51,579 bases of DNA from a bacterium (GCA_021825865.1 JAKAFU010000011.1:1-51579), one strand, 5' to 3'; counted from the stretch's first letter, positions 27,773-37,231 are shown. Notes: generated by a model from the letters alone, not told the origin. A program made the numbers and translations.

Positions 27773-28870
27773 TTATCTCTTATCTTTAGCCGATTGAATA
27801 TTAGTCATATGTTCATAATGTTCATTTTCAAGCTTTTGTTTCCATTTTTGCATAAACTTTTCTTTATTGTTTTGACCGTTTGTATTGGCGGGCTTATATT
27901 TTTGATAAGTGATATTTTCGTAATGAATAACGACCGAGGAGGGTTGATAAACTATTTTATAGCCTTTTTTGCTTACTTCAAACGCAAGGTCCGCATCTTC
28001 GTAATATGCGGGAGCATACCTTTCGTCAAATCCTCCTATTTCGTAAAATAACTCTTTTTTGCTCATTATACAGGCGCCCGAAATAAAGTCCGTTTCTCTC
28101 GCGTAATTATATTCAGGTCTGTCAGGGTCGTCGAACATCCCGAATTGCCATGATTCCCCGTCTTTCCACATTATGCAGCCGGCTTCTAGAAGTACTCCGT
28201 CAGGGTATATAAATTTAGGTCCTGCTATTCCTATTGTATCGTCGCTTTCCATTAATTGCAAAAGGTTTTTTAACCATTCTTTTTGGACTTCGGTATCGTT
28301 ATTTAAAAACAGAACGTATTTGCCGGAGGCTTGTTTGGCTGCGTTATTGCAATTTCTTAGAAAGCCGAGATTATTTTTATTTCTTATTAATTTAACATTT
28401 TTAACATATTTTTCTATATTGACGGTTTCGTCGGAAGAATTATCGTCGGCTATTATGACTTCATAAGAAATTCCTTCGGTGTTCTCCAATATAGATTTTA
28501 GACACATATAGGTATAATCCCACTGATTATAAACTGGGATAATTATTGAAACTAAAATATTTTCCGGTAAATTTGCGGCGTTAGAGTTAGAAGCAGAATT
28601 AGTATTTGAGTTAGAATTTGAGTTCAAATGAGAAATAGAAATAGCATTAGAATGTGAATTAGACATGGGCATAGACCCATTCATAGATATAGATTCAGAA
28701 TTAAATAGAGGAAAAATTAAAGGTTTTTTTTCTATTTTTTTTACGCGTATTTTGTATTTATCGTTTAGGCGGTTTGAAAGAGTTAATCTGAATACATTTA
28801 AAAATACGTTAATCCTGCCTTTTTTTAAATAGTACCATATTTTTTTAAGCCTGTTTGCGGAAATTATCAT
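27773..28870 (-). CDS. GT2 glycosyltransferase with Ser/Asn-rich linker
   Basis: This is a GT-A enzyme of 365 residues. Residues about 60-100 are a low-complexity Ser/Asn stretch coded by hexamer-like repeats (plus strand about 28575-28690). The catalytic domain follows: VSIIIPVYNQWDYTYMCLKS, ADDNSSDETVN, the metal site LNNDTE, and the acceptor motif GGFDERYAPAYYEDADLAFE. This arrangement is common in rhamnosyl and similar transferases, often acting on O-antigen. The first 50 residues are basic and do not match the catalytic domain. The flippase gene lies 106 bases downstream on the same strand. Confidence 0.8.
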   Translation of the reverse strand: MIISANRLKKIWYYLKKGRINVFLNVFRLTLSNRLNDKYKIRVKKIEKKPLIFPLFNSESISMNGSMPMSNSHSNAISISHLNSNSNSNTNSASNSNAANLPENILVSIIIPVYNQWDYTYMCLKSILENTEGISYEVIIADDNSSDETVNIEKYVKNVKLIRNKNNLGFLRNCNNAAKQASGKYVLFLNNDTEVQKEWLKNLLQLMESDDTIGIAGPKFIYPDGVLLEAGCIMWKDGESWQFGMFDDPDRPEYNYARETDFISGACIMSKKELFYEIGGFDERYAPAYYEDADLAFEVSKKGYKIVYQPSSVVIHYENITYQKYKPANTNGQNNKEKFMQKWKQKLENEHYEHMTNIQSAKDKR

Positions 28871-29283
28871 TTTTTTTATGTTTTTACGTTTAAAAGTTTC
28901 AATGTTTCAAAGTTTAAGATTGTAAGGATGTATAAGCAAATATGGATATTGAAATATATTTCAAATTTTATTTTTCAAATTTATAATTTATTATTACCAA
29001 TAATTTTACTATAATCTCGGCAAGATTTCATTAAGGATTTTATTATCCTATTTATTGTGAAAATCCGGATACTTATTTTAAGAAATTAGAAGAAACGATA
29101 AATGCGGTAATAGGAACAGATTTGCCTTTTGTATTCGGGATAGACGTAAAAAATACGACTATTTTGTATGCGTAAAATAAAATCAGACGCCTTTTTCTTA
29201 AGGTAGAGGAGTTAAGGGCAGATATTCTCTAAAAGCTTGAAGAGGGCATACATATTTTATATTGATAATTATCATTATCATCA
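28871..29283. other. Gap between two GT2 genes, holding a gene ghost
   Basis: No intact gene is seen. An ATPase-like fragment occupies 29035-29175 on the plus strand. Just after it, another frame reads KIRRLFLKVEELRADIL, a stop, then KLEEGIHILY, which looks like more decayed coding sequence. The rest is AT-rich and would have to carry the promoter of the minus-strand GT2 gene starting at 28870. Confidence 0.5.
29035..29175 (+). pseudogene. Fragment of an AAA_14/DUF4143-type ATPase
   Basis: A plus-strand frame of 46 codons, bounded by stops, contains YYPIYCENPDTYFKKLEETI followed by NAVIGTDLPFVFGID. This matches, from memory, a segment of the AAA family ATPases with C-terminal DUF4143-like domains, where a YYPFY stretch leads into KLE-INxVLExDLP. 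The Walker motifs and the rest of the protein are missing. Such genes are common mobile cargo. The assignment is by pattern only. Confidence 0.45.
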
Positions 29284-30225
29284 TTATCTTCTATGTATAA
29301 TTTTTTTAATTCCGTTATATATTTCGTTTATTATCTTGTAAACGGTAATTTTAAAAAATCTCGTTATTGCGTTAGGCTTTCTTTTATAATTTATAAAATC
29401 TTTTACTTCCCAGTCCTGCCCGTCTGCAAGATATCTTATGGGTTCTGGATGAAACTGCAGATTTTTCCTATCGATGAATTCGAGGAAATTTAAATCGCTA
29501 AAAATATATTTGTCAATTTTAGGGCTGAAATTAAAAGTCCATATTTTTAATTTCCCGATTAGGTTAGATTCATTGATATTTAAAGTATTATGCTCTTTTT
29601 TATAATTATATTCAGGTTTTAAAGCTTTTCCGTAGTGATATATTTTCACGTTTTCCGGCATTTTAACAGCGTTGCCGTTTTCTATAGAAACGGCTTTCCC
29701 GCTTATTTCCGCAAAACCGGTTGCGTCTCCTGATGAAAGCACCATTTTATCATTTCTGATAATCCTTGTTTCTTTATCGTAGTAAAATATTTTTTCCATA
29801 TATTTTTTTTTAGGATAGCTGAAAAAACCGCCGAAGAAATGCATATAGTTAAAAACAAAACCTTTCACTGACTCGTTATTTTTATTTTCTTCAAGGACTT
29901 TTAATATATCGTCGTAATCTTTTTCGTGAATCAGTTCGTCTCCCTGAAGATAAAATCCAAAATCCCCGGTGATGTATTTAAGACTTTCATTAGTTTTTTG
30001 AGAATGTATTTCTCCTCTTAATTTTGCGGTTTGATTCCAATCGGAGTCGTATATTTTTATTTTGGAGTCGTTAATATTTTCAACAAGTTCCTTAGTGTTA
30101 TCCGTAGAATCGCATACTAAAACTATAAATTCATCCACTATTGGAAGAAGCGATTTAATAGATTCGATGAACGGGTAGTGCAATGTCGAACCGTTTCTTA
30201 TATATGTAAATCCGGATAATTTCAT
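29284..30225 (-). CDS. GT2-like glycosyltransferase
   Basis: This is a 313-residue protein related to family 2 transferases. The N-terminus is SGFTYIRNGSTLHYPFIES, followed by VDEFIVLVCDSTDNTKELV and the predicted metal and acceptor region LQGDELIHEKD. That last motif is typical of the WaaE/KdtX-like branch that adds sugars to lipopolysaccharide core. The C-terminus is basic with short helices. No membrane segment is evident. It is read on the minus strand as a single gene with gaps of over 400 bases on both sides. Donor and acceptor are unknown. Confidence 0.7.
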   Translation of the reverse strand: MKLSGFTYIRNGSTLHYPFIESIKSLLPIVDEFIVLVCDSTDNTKELVENINDSKIKIYDSDWNQTAKLRGEIHSQKTNESLKYITGDFGFYLQGDELIHEKDYDDILKVLEENKNNESVKGFVFNYMHFFGGFFSYPKKKYMEKIFYYDKETRIIRNDKMVLSSGDATGFAEISGKAVSIENGNAVKMPENVKIYHYGKALKPEYNYKKEHNTLNINESNLIGKLKIWTFNFSPKIDKYIFSDLNFLEFIDRKNLQFHPEPIRYLADGQDWEVKDFINYKRKPNAITRFFKITVYKIINEIYNGIKKIIHRR

Positions 30226-30791
30226 CAGATTATAAAATCGTCTAACTATAAAAAGTTTTCAGATTGTTTCTATTATGCGTTGAATACACTATGGTACAAC
30301 TAGAGTTCTGTCGTACTTGAATTTGAAATTCGGCATTAGGTGCTTATATTATTTTATTTAATATACTAAGTTGCTCAAACTTTTGTTTATTATAGCATAA
30401 AATTTCGAAGTTTTAATATATTAAGTATTGGGTTGGGTTTAGTTTAAAGAATAAAGTGGAAATAAAAAAGATGACAGATTTGTTAATTTGCATACCGCCT
30501 CACGCAAATTGCGATAATGTTAGGATTTAATTTTATCACTGAATGAAAAATTTCATATATTTTTAAAACATTTAAACGGCAAATTAAAGTAATTTTCTAT
30601 TTGAAAAAAACGGTTCTAAATGTTAAAATCTATTAATAGAAACATACTATAAATCTATTAATAGAAACATACTATAAATCTATTAATAGAAACATACTAT
30701 AAATCTATTAATAGAAACATATTATATAATTTTTATACTAATAATAATTTATAAATAAACCGAAAGGTAAAGATATAATTCATAAATCAAT
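30226..30791. other. Divergent intergenic region with hairpin and iterons
   Basis: No gene is seen. A small inverted repeat (AATTTGC/GCAAATT) spans 30485-30510 with a 12-base G+C-richer loop. A 25-bp unit repeated four times fills 30626-30725. The region must hold promoters for the minus-strand transferase at 30225 and the plus-strand coiled-coil gene at 30792. Confidence 0.55.
30626..30725 (+). repeat. Four 25-bp iterons, each with a 12-bp palindrome
   Basis: Four head-to-tail copies of a 25-bp unit start at 30626, 30651, 30676 and 30701. Each contains the perfect palindrome TCTATTAATAGA, followed by AACATACTAT (the last copy ends ATTAT). They end 66 bases before the start of the coiled-coil gene. 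Evenly spaced palindromes of this kind suggest cooperative binding of a dimeric regulator. There are no spacers, so it is not a CRISPR array. Confidence 0.95.
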
Positions 30792-31517
30792 ATGGCTAAT
30801 ACATTTAAAATTTACGAAGACCTTCAGGATTCGTTCAGCGAACAGCAGGCGAGAGCCCTCACTAAGATTATATCTCAGGTTATAATCGACGAGTCGAACA
30901 TAGTAACTAAAGTTGAGTTTAACAGGCTTGAGCATATAGTCGGAGAACTTGCTGAAGCGCAAAAAAGAACCGAGGCGAGAGTCGGAGAACTTGCTGAAGC
31001 GCAAAAAAGAACCGAGGCGAAAGTCGGAGAACTTGCTGAAGCACAGAAGAAGACGGAAGAAACCGTAAGGAAGCTCGTTATAGATATGGCAGACGTTAAA
31101 AAACAGTTAGGCGGTCTTTCAATGGCTGTAGGTTATGGCATAGAAGACAAATATATGCCTTTTATGAAAAAGTTTGCCTTAAATCAGTATAATGCCGTTA
31201 TTAATAAAGTGGAAAGAAAAAACGTTAAGTATGCAAACGGGGCTTATGACGAGATTAACCTTCATCTTGAAGGAGAAAGAAACGGCAAAAAGATTTATAT
31301 CATAGGCGAATCTAAAGCTCAGCCAGGCAAAAAAGACGTCGATAAATTCGACCTTATGCTTAAAAGATTGGAAAAGCATTTTAACGCCGAAGTCAAGGGT
31401 TTTATGCTCGGATATATTTACGCTCCGGAAGTAGAAGACTATTTAATAGAGAAATATCCTCATATAGATTTCTTTAAGACCTATCAGATAGAAGAGATTG
31501 CCGGTACAAATAAATAA
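30792..31517 (+). CDS. Coiled-coil protein with predicted nuclease-like C-terminal domain (DUF3782-like)
   Basis: This is a 241-residue soluble protein. Residues about 45-105 form a coiled coil that includes three near-identical 14-residue repeats ([13 protein letters not shown]). The C-terminal half (about 115-241) contains [10 protein letters not shown] and, after a short strand, [17 protein letters not shown]. This arrangement resembles the PD-(D/E)xK nuclease fold seen in the DUF3782 group, which have a similar coiled coil in front. Whether it cuts DNA is unknown. No good ribosome site is near the ATG; AAAGG lies about 25 bases upstream. Palindromic iterons lie just upstream. It is oddly placed in a glycan locus and may be an insertion. 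Confidence 0.6.
   Translation: MANTFKIYEDLQDSFSEQQARALTKIISQVIIDESNIVTKVEFNRLEHIVGELAEAQKRTEARVGELAEAQKRTEAKVGELAEAQKKTEETVRKLVIDMADVKKQLGGLSMAVGYGIEDKYMPFMKKFALNQYNAVINKVERKNVKYANGAYDEINLHLEGERNGKKIYIIGESKAQPGKKDVDKFDLMLKRLEKHFNAEVKGFMLGYIYAPEVEDYLIEKYPHIDFFKTYQIEEIAGTNK
30939..31064 (+). repeat. In-frame 42-bp tandem repeat, three copies
   Basis: Units beginning GTCGGAGAACTTGCTGAAGC start at 30939, 30981 and 31023. The first two are almost identical and the third has diverged. Each encodes 14 residues, exactly two heptads, so copies can be added without breaking the coiled coil. Confidence 0.9.
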
Positions 31518-31603
31518 AATAAATAATCTGTTCCCAACCCCAATATACCCATTATTCTCCTTAAAAAGGATGAAATTTTAATTGTGCAACGTATGCCTCA
31601 ATT

Positions 31604-33067
31604 TTAAAAAAATAATTCGTCTATTTTATTTAAAACCGAAGCAGCGGGTATTTCGGATATATCGAACCTGTCGTCGTAGCCGCGTCCAAATTTTGCCGTG
31701 ATATCTTTATATTCTTCCGGATTTTGTTCTATGTGCGGGTGAAAGACTATTACATAATCGGAATTGCCGGTTATTTCTTCAGGGTAAGGGCTGAAATGTT
31801 CATAAAAATCTTCTCCAATTGAGATTACGACTACGGCTGGTTTTAAAGTTAAACCTGGAGACTGAGAGTCGGAATTAATATCTGCGTGAGTCAAAGCCAT
31901 TGCGATATGAGGTGCCATTGTTTCGTTGGATATAACCAGCGAGGCGTCTTTGACGATATATAGCAATTCTATGAGCGATATTTTTCCTATGGTGTCGGTG
32001 AACGAGTTTTTGTCTGCAAGAATATTGGCGGGAAAATGTTTTTTAAATTCGGCGGTGTCGTTTATTTCATTTTTTCCTCCGCATAAAACTATATGCAAAC
32101 CGTATTTGTTATGGAGATAGAGGGCGGTTTCCGCAAAGTATTCGGGCGGCCATTTCCGGTGTTTTACGCTTGCGCCTATGAAAAAAGTAGCGTAAGGAGA
32201 GGGAATTCCGAGTTTTGATTTTATATCTGATTCTTCTAAAAGGGCTGATGCGGCGTCATAGGCAGTGTCAGAGGCAGGTTTAGAGGCAAGTACAGATTCG
32301 GTGTTTGAGACATATTTAGCGGCCGAGACAGGGATTGAACGCGGCGGCAGATTTATAAAAGGCTTGTTTAAGTTTATTTTTTCAGACAGCAGTTTTTCAA
32401 AAAAAATTTTATTTTTATAAAATTCAAATCTGATATTTTCTTCGTCTATAATTAATTCGTTGTAAATTATTCCGAGGATTTTACTTTTATAAGGCTTTGT
32501 ATAGCGGGGGATTCTTATACTGCCTATTTTTTTGTCTGCTTTTATAAGACATGCCAAGTCATTATCGGCGTTAAAAAATTCCCTGCTGAAAGGATGAATT
32601 AGAATATCGTATTTAACTGAGGTTATTTCTTTAAATTCTTTATATCTGTAAAAGAAATATGCCGTAAACTTTTTTTTGTCGAGCCAGATAAATTCGTCTA
32701 TGTTATCTTTATCCAAAAATTCTGCAAGGTCTTTCCATGCGGCATTGCCGAGCAATGTTATTTTATAGCCTGCAAATCTATCGCTTTTTTTCAATACTTC
32801 GAGAAAGTTTCTAAACATTATGTAATCGCCTATGCCGTCGTGCCGGAATATCAAGAGCCGTTTTTCTGGAGTTTCCGCAGGTGCGGAATGCTTTAAAAAT
32901 GTGAATTTGGAATGGAAAACGCCGCATAACAGATTGTTTAAATAAATCAGTATATCTACAGGCAGATATATAAATAGCTTGTTGTATAATTTATACGAGC
33001 GTCTTTTTGCAGTCGGTATAATTCTTTTTAACTTCATTTTAAAGGAGAGAGATTTACTTGTTTTCAT
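31604..33067 (-). CDS. GT9 glycosyltransferase (heptosyltransferase family)
   Basis: This is a GT-B enzyme of about 487 residues. RLLIFRHDGIGDYIMFRNFL near residue 70 is the family-9 N-terminal motif, and FFIGASVKHRKWPPEYFAET and HIAMALTH come later. The family transfers heptoses, or related sugars, to lipopolysaccharide core. The middle carries a Ser/Ala-rich insertion (about plus 32230-32335). The ATG at 33067 is preferred because AGGACGGCGGT lies just upstream and gives a 14-base overlap with the preceding gene. The ATG at 33112 would overlap by 59 bases. A second GT9 gene lies directly upstream. The family call is firm; the sugar is not known. Confidence 0.75.
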   Translation of the reverse strand: MKTSKSLSFKMKLKRIIPTAKRRSYKLYNKLFIYLPVDILIYLNNLLCGVFHSKFTFLKHSAPAETPEKRLLIFRHDGIGDYIMFRNFLEVLKKSDRFAGYKITLLGNAAWKDLAEFLDKDNIDEFIWLDKKKFTAYFFYRYKEFKEITSVKYDILIHPFSREFFNADNDLACLIKADKKIGSIRIPRYTKPYKSKILGIIYNELIIDEENIRFEFYKNKIFFEKLLSEKINLNKPFINLPPRSIPVSAAKYVSNTESVLASKPASDTAYDAASALLEESDIKSKLGIPSPYATFFIGASVKHRKWPPEYFAETALYLHNKYGLHIVLCGGKNEINDTAEFKKHFPANILADKNSFTDTIGKISLIELLYIVKDASLVISNETMAPHIAMALTHADINSDSQSPGLTLKPAVVVISIGEDFYEHFSPYPEEITGNSDYVIVFHPHIEQNPEEYKDITAKFGRGYDDRFDISEIPAASVLNKIDELFF

Positions 33068-34736
33068 ACCGCCGTCCTGCCGTAAGATGCTGCTTAATAT
33101 TTTGCATTTCATTAAATTTTACATTAAATTTTGCATTTAGTTTTATTTTTATTTTATTTATTATATCTATAGGTTCGATTGAATTCATACACTCAGTGGC
33201 GTCAAGCCCTCTCGGGCATTTTTCCATCCAGTCGTCTGTGCTCCACCAGCAGTTTCCGCACAAGTTTGGGGTTACGGCGATATAATTTGAAAGATGCGAA
33301 TACGAACAATATTCGGCGTTAGTCGGACCGAAAAGGACGGCGCAGGGAGTTCCAAGCGAAACGGCAATATGCACGAGTCCTGAGTCCGTATCTATATGCA
33401 GGGAAGACGCGGCAAGAATAGAGGCGGCTTCTTTAAGGGTCGTTTTGCCTCTTAAATTTAAGCCGATGCCATTTATGTCCGAGCCGTTGCCGAGACCTCC
33501 TAGCTGGACGGCGGTATAATCGGGGAATTCTTGTTGCAGCAAGATTGCCAATTCAGACCATTTTTGGGGCGGGTACGACTTTGTTGATGAGCCGTTTTTT
33601 GTTCTAGTATTTTCGTCCCATCCGTCGTGGATAGTGATAAACTTTTTTCCTTGCAAATTAAATTTTGAAACTGCCGAAGAGTCTATATCTAAGTCAAGAA
33701 GAATGCCGGTATTTACTTGATTATAATTTATTTCTTGAACTTTATTTATCGCATCTTTATTTGCAGTTACAATCTCTATATTTCTTGAGTTATAGATATT
33801 ATCGCTAATTCCGGCTATGCGGTTTAAATAAAACGCACGCGAAAGTCCCATAGCCGTTACTGCGTCTGACAATATGCCTTCACTGAAAGGGCGGGTTTTA
33901 AGGTATTTTTCAAGAGAAGACCGGTTAGTTTTTATGTTTTCGATAATTTTTAAAACGGATGGAAATTTTTTGGATATTTTGTCGCGGCTTGATTCTTTAA
34001 TTTCTTCTTTGATAAAAAAAGTGTTTAGTTTTAAATCTATATCATAAAATTTGCGCAAAAGGGTATAGTCGGGAAGGTTTAAAACCCTCCTTACGTCAGG
34101 CAGAGCCGCTGTAATAAACTTAATAGAATCGGGAGACCGGTAGAAAACGTCGAATGTTATAGAAGCGGAGACGTTTCTGCCGCTGCCGTTCGGGCTGTTT
34201 AAGCTTAAATTGGTTGTTAACTTGCTTAGACTCTTTGAGCCGTTTAAGTTTACATTGGTTGTTAACTTGCTTAAACTCTTTGAGCCGTTTTTTTCGTCTT
34301 TTTGTTCTTTATAATCGTAATTTACATAATTTCTAAAATCCCTTAAAAATCTTATCGCTACTATAGCGTCGCCTATGCCTGCGTTGCCGATGTTGACGGC
34401 TATGTAACAGGTTTCGGCAGTACTTGCATCGATTTTACAGGCGGCTTTTTTGCCGTCAATTTTGCCGTCGAGCCTTCTTCCGGCGGCTTCGTTCATTGAT
34501 TTTTCGAGTGTTTCGTTTCCGAAGTATTCCTTTCTAACAGTTCTGTTTTTCAAGCTTATCTTTATTTTTGCGATTGGAATTATAAATAAGTAAGAAAAAC
34601 TATATGTTATAAATTTGCCTAAAGGCATGCCGTATTTTAAAAGATAGACGATTTTCTTCAGTTTTCTTTTAACAGGCGAGATGGCAAGCTTTTCAATTTC
34701 TGATTTTCTTAAGGATTTTATTTTTTCTAATTGCAT
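33054..34736 (-). CDS. GT9 glycosyltransferase (heptosyltransferase family)
   Basis: This is a 560-residue protein with the family-9 pattern: a GIGDAIVAIRFLRDF motif in the N-terminal half and, in the donor domain, ASSLHIDTDSGLVHIAVSLG followed by TPCAVLFGPTNAEYC. A Cys-rich stretch after it (CGNCWWSTDDWMEKCP) is often seen in this branch. A duplicated 15-residue segment (NGSKSLSKLTTN...) lies in a loop between the two N-terminal strands. It is longer than a standard heptosyltransferase (about 350), mainly through N-terminal and loop additions. It is probably cotranscribed with the GT9 gene after it and the two GT4 genes before it. Confidence 0.75.
   Translation of the reverse strand: MQLEKIKSLRKSEIEKLAISPVKRKLKKIVYLLKYGMPLGKFITYSFSYLFIIPIAKIKISLKNRTVRKEYFGNETLEKSMNEAAGRRLDGKIDGKKAACKIDASTAETCYIAVNIGNAGIGDAIVAIRFLRDFRNYVNYDYKEQKDEKNGSKSLSKLTTNVNLNGSKSLSKLTTNLSLNSPNGSGRNVSASITFDVFYRSPDSIKFITAALPDVRRVLNLPDYTLLRKFYDIDLKLNTFFIKEEIKESSRDKISKKFPSVLKIIENIKTNRSSLEKYLKTRPFSEGILSDAVTAMGLSRAFYLNRIAGISDNIYNSRNIEIVTANKDAINKVQEINYNQVNTGILLDLDIDSSAVSKFNLQGKKFITIHDGWDENTRTKNGSSTKSYPPQKWSELAILLQQEFPDYTAVQLGGLGNGSDINGIGLNLRGKTTLKEAASILAASSLHIDTDSGLVHIAVSLGTPCAVLFGPTNAEYCSYSHLSNYIAVTPNLCGNCWWSTDDWMEKCPRGLDATECMNSIEPIDIINKIKIKLNAKFNVKFNEMQNIKQHLTAGRRYENK
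34200..34289 (-). repeat. In-frame 45-bp tandem duplication in the GT9 gene
   Basis: Two near-identical 45-bp units lie head to tail and encode the repeated NGSKSLSKLTTN segment. The sequence differences are few, so the duplication is fairly recent. It adds 15 residues to a surface loop. Confidence 0.85.
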
Positions 34737-34825
34737 ATTTTATTGGATACTATATTAAATAAATCTTATAACCAATCGTTTATTATTTTGCATTTGCATT
34801 GGCCTATTTCTTTATTTTCACCAAT

Positions 34826-36022
34826 TTAATTTTCTAATATTAGACCGTTTAAAACTTCTAAAATATTTTTTGCCCACAAATCGTTTGAATAGCTGTTTAA
34901 AATTTCCTTTCTCGCGGATTTGTATTTTTCATCTTTATCCAATCCTTCTTTGATATCGTTATTCACAAGCGTTTTTTTAATAACTTCGGCGATATTATCA
35001 ACATCATACGGATTAACGTAAACAGCCGCATTTTTGAATATTTCGGGCAGGGCGCTGTTATCTGCAAGGATTAATCTTGCGCCGGATGCCAAAGCCTCAA
35101 GTGGCGCAAATCCGAACCCTTCGCTGAGCGATATAAAAACGAAAGCGCTAGAAGCCGAATAATAAAGATTTAAATCGTCGTCGCTGGCATATTCTATCGA
35201 TATTACGTCTTTAACGCAGTTTTTATTTATGAAATCGTCTATAAAATCCGGCTTATTAGGTTTTTCAAATCTTTTACCTATTAAAACAAGTTTTAAATCT
35301 GCAAATTCTTTTTTTACTTCTTGAAATGCTTTAATAAGATTTATAATGTTTTTATGTCTTTTACGGTTGCCGCAATAAAGAAGGAACATGCCTAGATTAT
35401 TTTTTATTTTAAATTCCTTAATTGCGTCTTCGGAAGCAGGCTGGAATTTCGGTGAATATCCCGAATATATAACGGTAATTTTATCCCGCAATGTATTTTT
35501 GTCAAGTTTTAAATGTTTAGGTTTGTCGGATTCGCAGCCGAACATATTGACAATATCGTTTTTTACAAAATTTGAAACAGTAATAATTTTTTTTGCCTTA
35601 ATCAGTACTTTTTTAATGACTAATTTAGCAAGCATTGTTTTTATGCGTCCAAAATATCGGGGAAAGTGAAAAAATGTTAAGTCATGGACTATTACTGCCG
35701 AATTTTTGGGAATATATAAAAATGGTATGTTAAAATGAGGAAAAAGGAAAATATCGACCTTTTTTTCTACTTCTATATTGCGTATTATGTTAATAAGTTT
35801 AAACTGCTCGCTAAAAGTATATTTCTTGATTTTTAAATCTATAATTACGAAGTTTTTAGGATTAAGGCAGAAATCGTTTATATAAGACGTTATCTTGCTT
35901 TTTTCTCCTATGACATAAAACGTTATATCCGGATTTAATTTTAAAAGCTCGGCTATAAGCTCCCTTTCGTATCTTCCGAGTCCGGCATAGTTTATAAGTC
36001 TTGCGTCAAAAAATATTTTCAT
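34826..36022 (-). CDS. GT4 glycosyltransferase (GT-B fold)
   Basis: This is a family-4 enzyme of 398 residues. The N-terminus KIFFDARLINYAGLGRYERE has the glycine-rich nucleotide loop, VHDLTFFHFPRYFG is the usual acceptor-domain segment, and the donor domain has FLLYCGNRKRHKNIINLIKA and SLSEGFGFAPLEALASG. The pattern is that of mannosyl or rhamnosyl transferases of O-antigen loci. It begins 24 bases after the stop of the GT4 gene upstream and lies 89 bases ahead of the GT9 pair. No clear ribosome site is visible. The sugar cannot be read from sequence. Confidence 0.82.
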   Translation of the reverse strand: MKIFFDARLINYAGLGRYERELIAELLKLNPDITFYVIGEKSKITSYINDFCLNPKNFVIIDLKIKKYTFSEQFKLINIIRNIEVEKKVDIFLFPHFNIPFLYIPKNSAVIVHDLTFFHFPRYFGRIKTMLAKLVIKKVLIKAKKIITVSNFVKNDIVNMFGCESDKPKHLKLDKNTLRDKITVIYSGYSPKFQPASEDAIKEFKIKNNLGMFLLYCGNRKRHKNIINLIKAFQEVKKEFADLKLVLIGKRFEKPNKPDFIDDFINKNCVKDVISIEYASDDDLNLYYSASSAFVFISLSEGFGFAPLEALASGARLILADNSALPEIFKNAAVYVNPYDVDNIAEVIKKTLVNNDIKEGLDKDEKYKSARKEILNSYSNDLWAKNILEVLNGLILEN

Positions 36023-36046
36023 TATTTTATTATATATTTTGAAATG

Positions 36047-37231
36047 TCAATTTTTATCCAAAAGCCTGGCGTAAACATCCATTACGTTTTTAAAACAGAT
36101 ATCGGAAGCAAAAAGTTTTTTTGCTCTCTCGAAACCTTTTGCGGCCTGTTCGTTTTTGAAATTTTCGTTTTCAATATAAAGTTTAGCCGCTTCTTTTAAT
36201 TGAACGGGGTCTTCAGGAGAGATAACGATGTTGGTATCGCCGAAAACTTCGGGAATTCCTCCGGTATTAGTGCCGATGCACGGTTTTTTCATGAACATAT
36301 ATTCGAGATTATTAATGCCGAATGGTTCGTTTAACGAACAGGAAACGCACACGTCGAAAGTATTTACGAATTTTCTGACGTCTTTTTGGTAACCCCAAAA
36401 TCTAAAATTTTCGCTGATTCCTTTATCGGCAGTCATCCGTTTTAATTTGTTTTCCATCTTACCGCTTCCGACTATGTGAAACATAAACGGTTTAATTTTT
36501 GGTTTGACGCTGGAATTTATACCTGAAAGTGTTTCGTATTCTTTGATTAAAAGTTCCGCTGCTTCTATAAAATAAATCTGGCCCTTCTGTTCGTCTATCC
36601 TTCCGGTTAAGCCTATATTAAAATAATTATCGAATTCATTTAATCTGCCTTCGTAATTTATGAAATCAGATTCGTTTATTCTTTCGTATATTATATGGGA
36701 TTTATTTTTTAATTCATCTATATTTTTAACCGTTTTATAAGAAAACTTAAATAATTTGTTGACGGCCGCTTCCATGAAAGCCGGCTTATATTCAAGATAT
36801 TTCGCCGAAGAGAAATAGGTTGTATGATAGTCTTTTACGGCATTGCTGTCGAAGCACAATGCGTCTGCATGGGCGTAATAAGGATAACCGCTGAATATGT
36901 TTATAGCGGCGGCTACGGGAATTTTAAGAAAGTTTCCGGCGATAACTCCAAGATAACTTCCCGTTCCGAGGTGGGTATGTATAATATCTATATTCTTTTT
37001 GCGGCATATTTTTATAATTTTATTTAGCGCGTATATATTTTTTCTTTCCGGATTAAATGCGGAATAAAAAGGAACGTTGTTAGTCTTTAGGATATTTATC
37101 AGCTTATCGTTAAGGGAATGGATGAATAAAAAGGCGGAATTTCCCTTTTCTATCTGTTTTTTGGCAAGATAGGCGGCAGAATTTTCCGCTCCCCCCCATC
37201 CTCTCGATGATATTATATGAAGAATGTTCAT
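36047..37231 (-). CDS. GT4 glycosyltransferase (GT-B fold)
   Basis: This is a family-4 enzyme of 394 residues. NILHIISSRGWGGAENSAAYL at the N-terminus is the hallmark start, DIIHTHLGTGSYLGVIAG is in the acceptor domain, and GLTGRIDEQKGQIYFIEA and SLNEPFGINNLEYMFMKKP are in the donor domain. It is the first gene of the five-glycosyltransferase minus-strand run and is probably close to its promoter, in the 264-base gap upstream. Its role is probably core or O-antigen assembly in the cytoplasm; the sugar is unknown. Confidence 0.82.
   Translation of the reverse strand: MNILHIISSRGWGGAENSAAYLAKKQIEKGNSAFLFIHSLNDKLINILKTNNVPFYSAFNPERKNIYALNKIIKICRKKNIDIIHTHLGTGSYLGVIAGNFLKIPVAAAINIFSGYPYYAHADALCFDSNAVKDYHTTYFSSAKYLEYKPAFMEAAVNKLFKFSYKTVKNIDELKNKSHIIYERINESDFINYEGRLNEFDNYFNIGLTGRIDEQKGQIYFIEAAELLIKEYETLSGINSSVKPKIKPFMFHIVGSGKMENKLKRMTADKGISENFRFWGYQKDVRKFVNTFDVCVSCSLNEPFGINNLEYMFMKKPCIGTNTGGIPEVFGDTNIVISPEDPVQLKEAAKLYIENENFKNEQAAKGFERAKKLFASDICFKNVMDVYARLLDKN

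Noticed and set aside
30626-30725. Possible CRISPR array
   Set aside because: The four 25-bp units touch each other with no variable spacers, and no cas genes are present.
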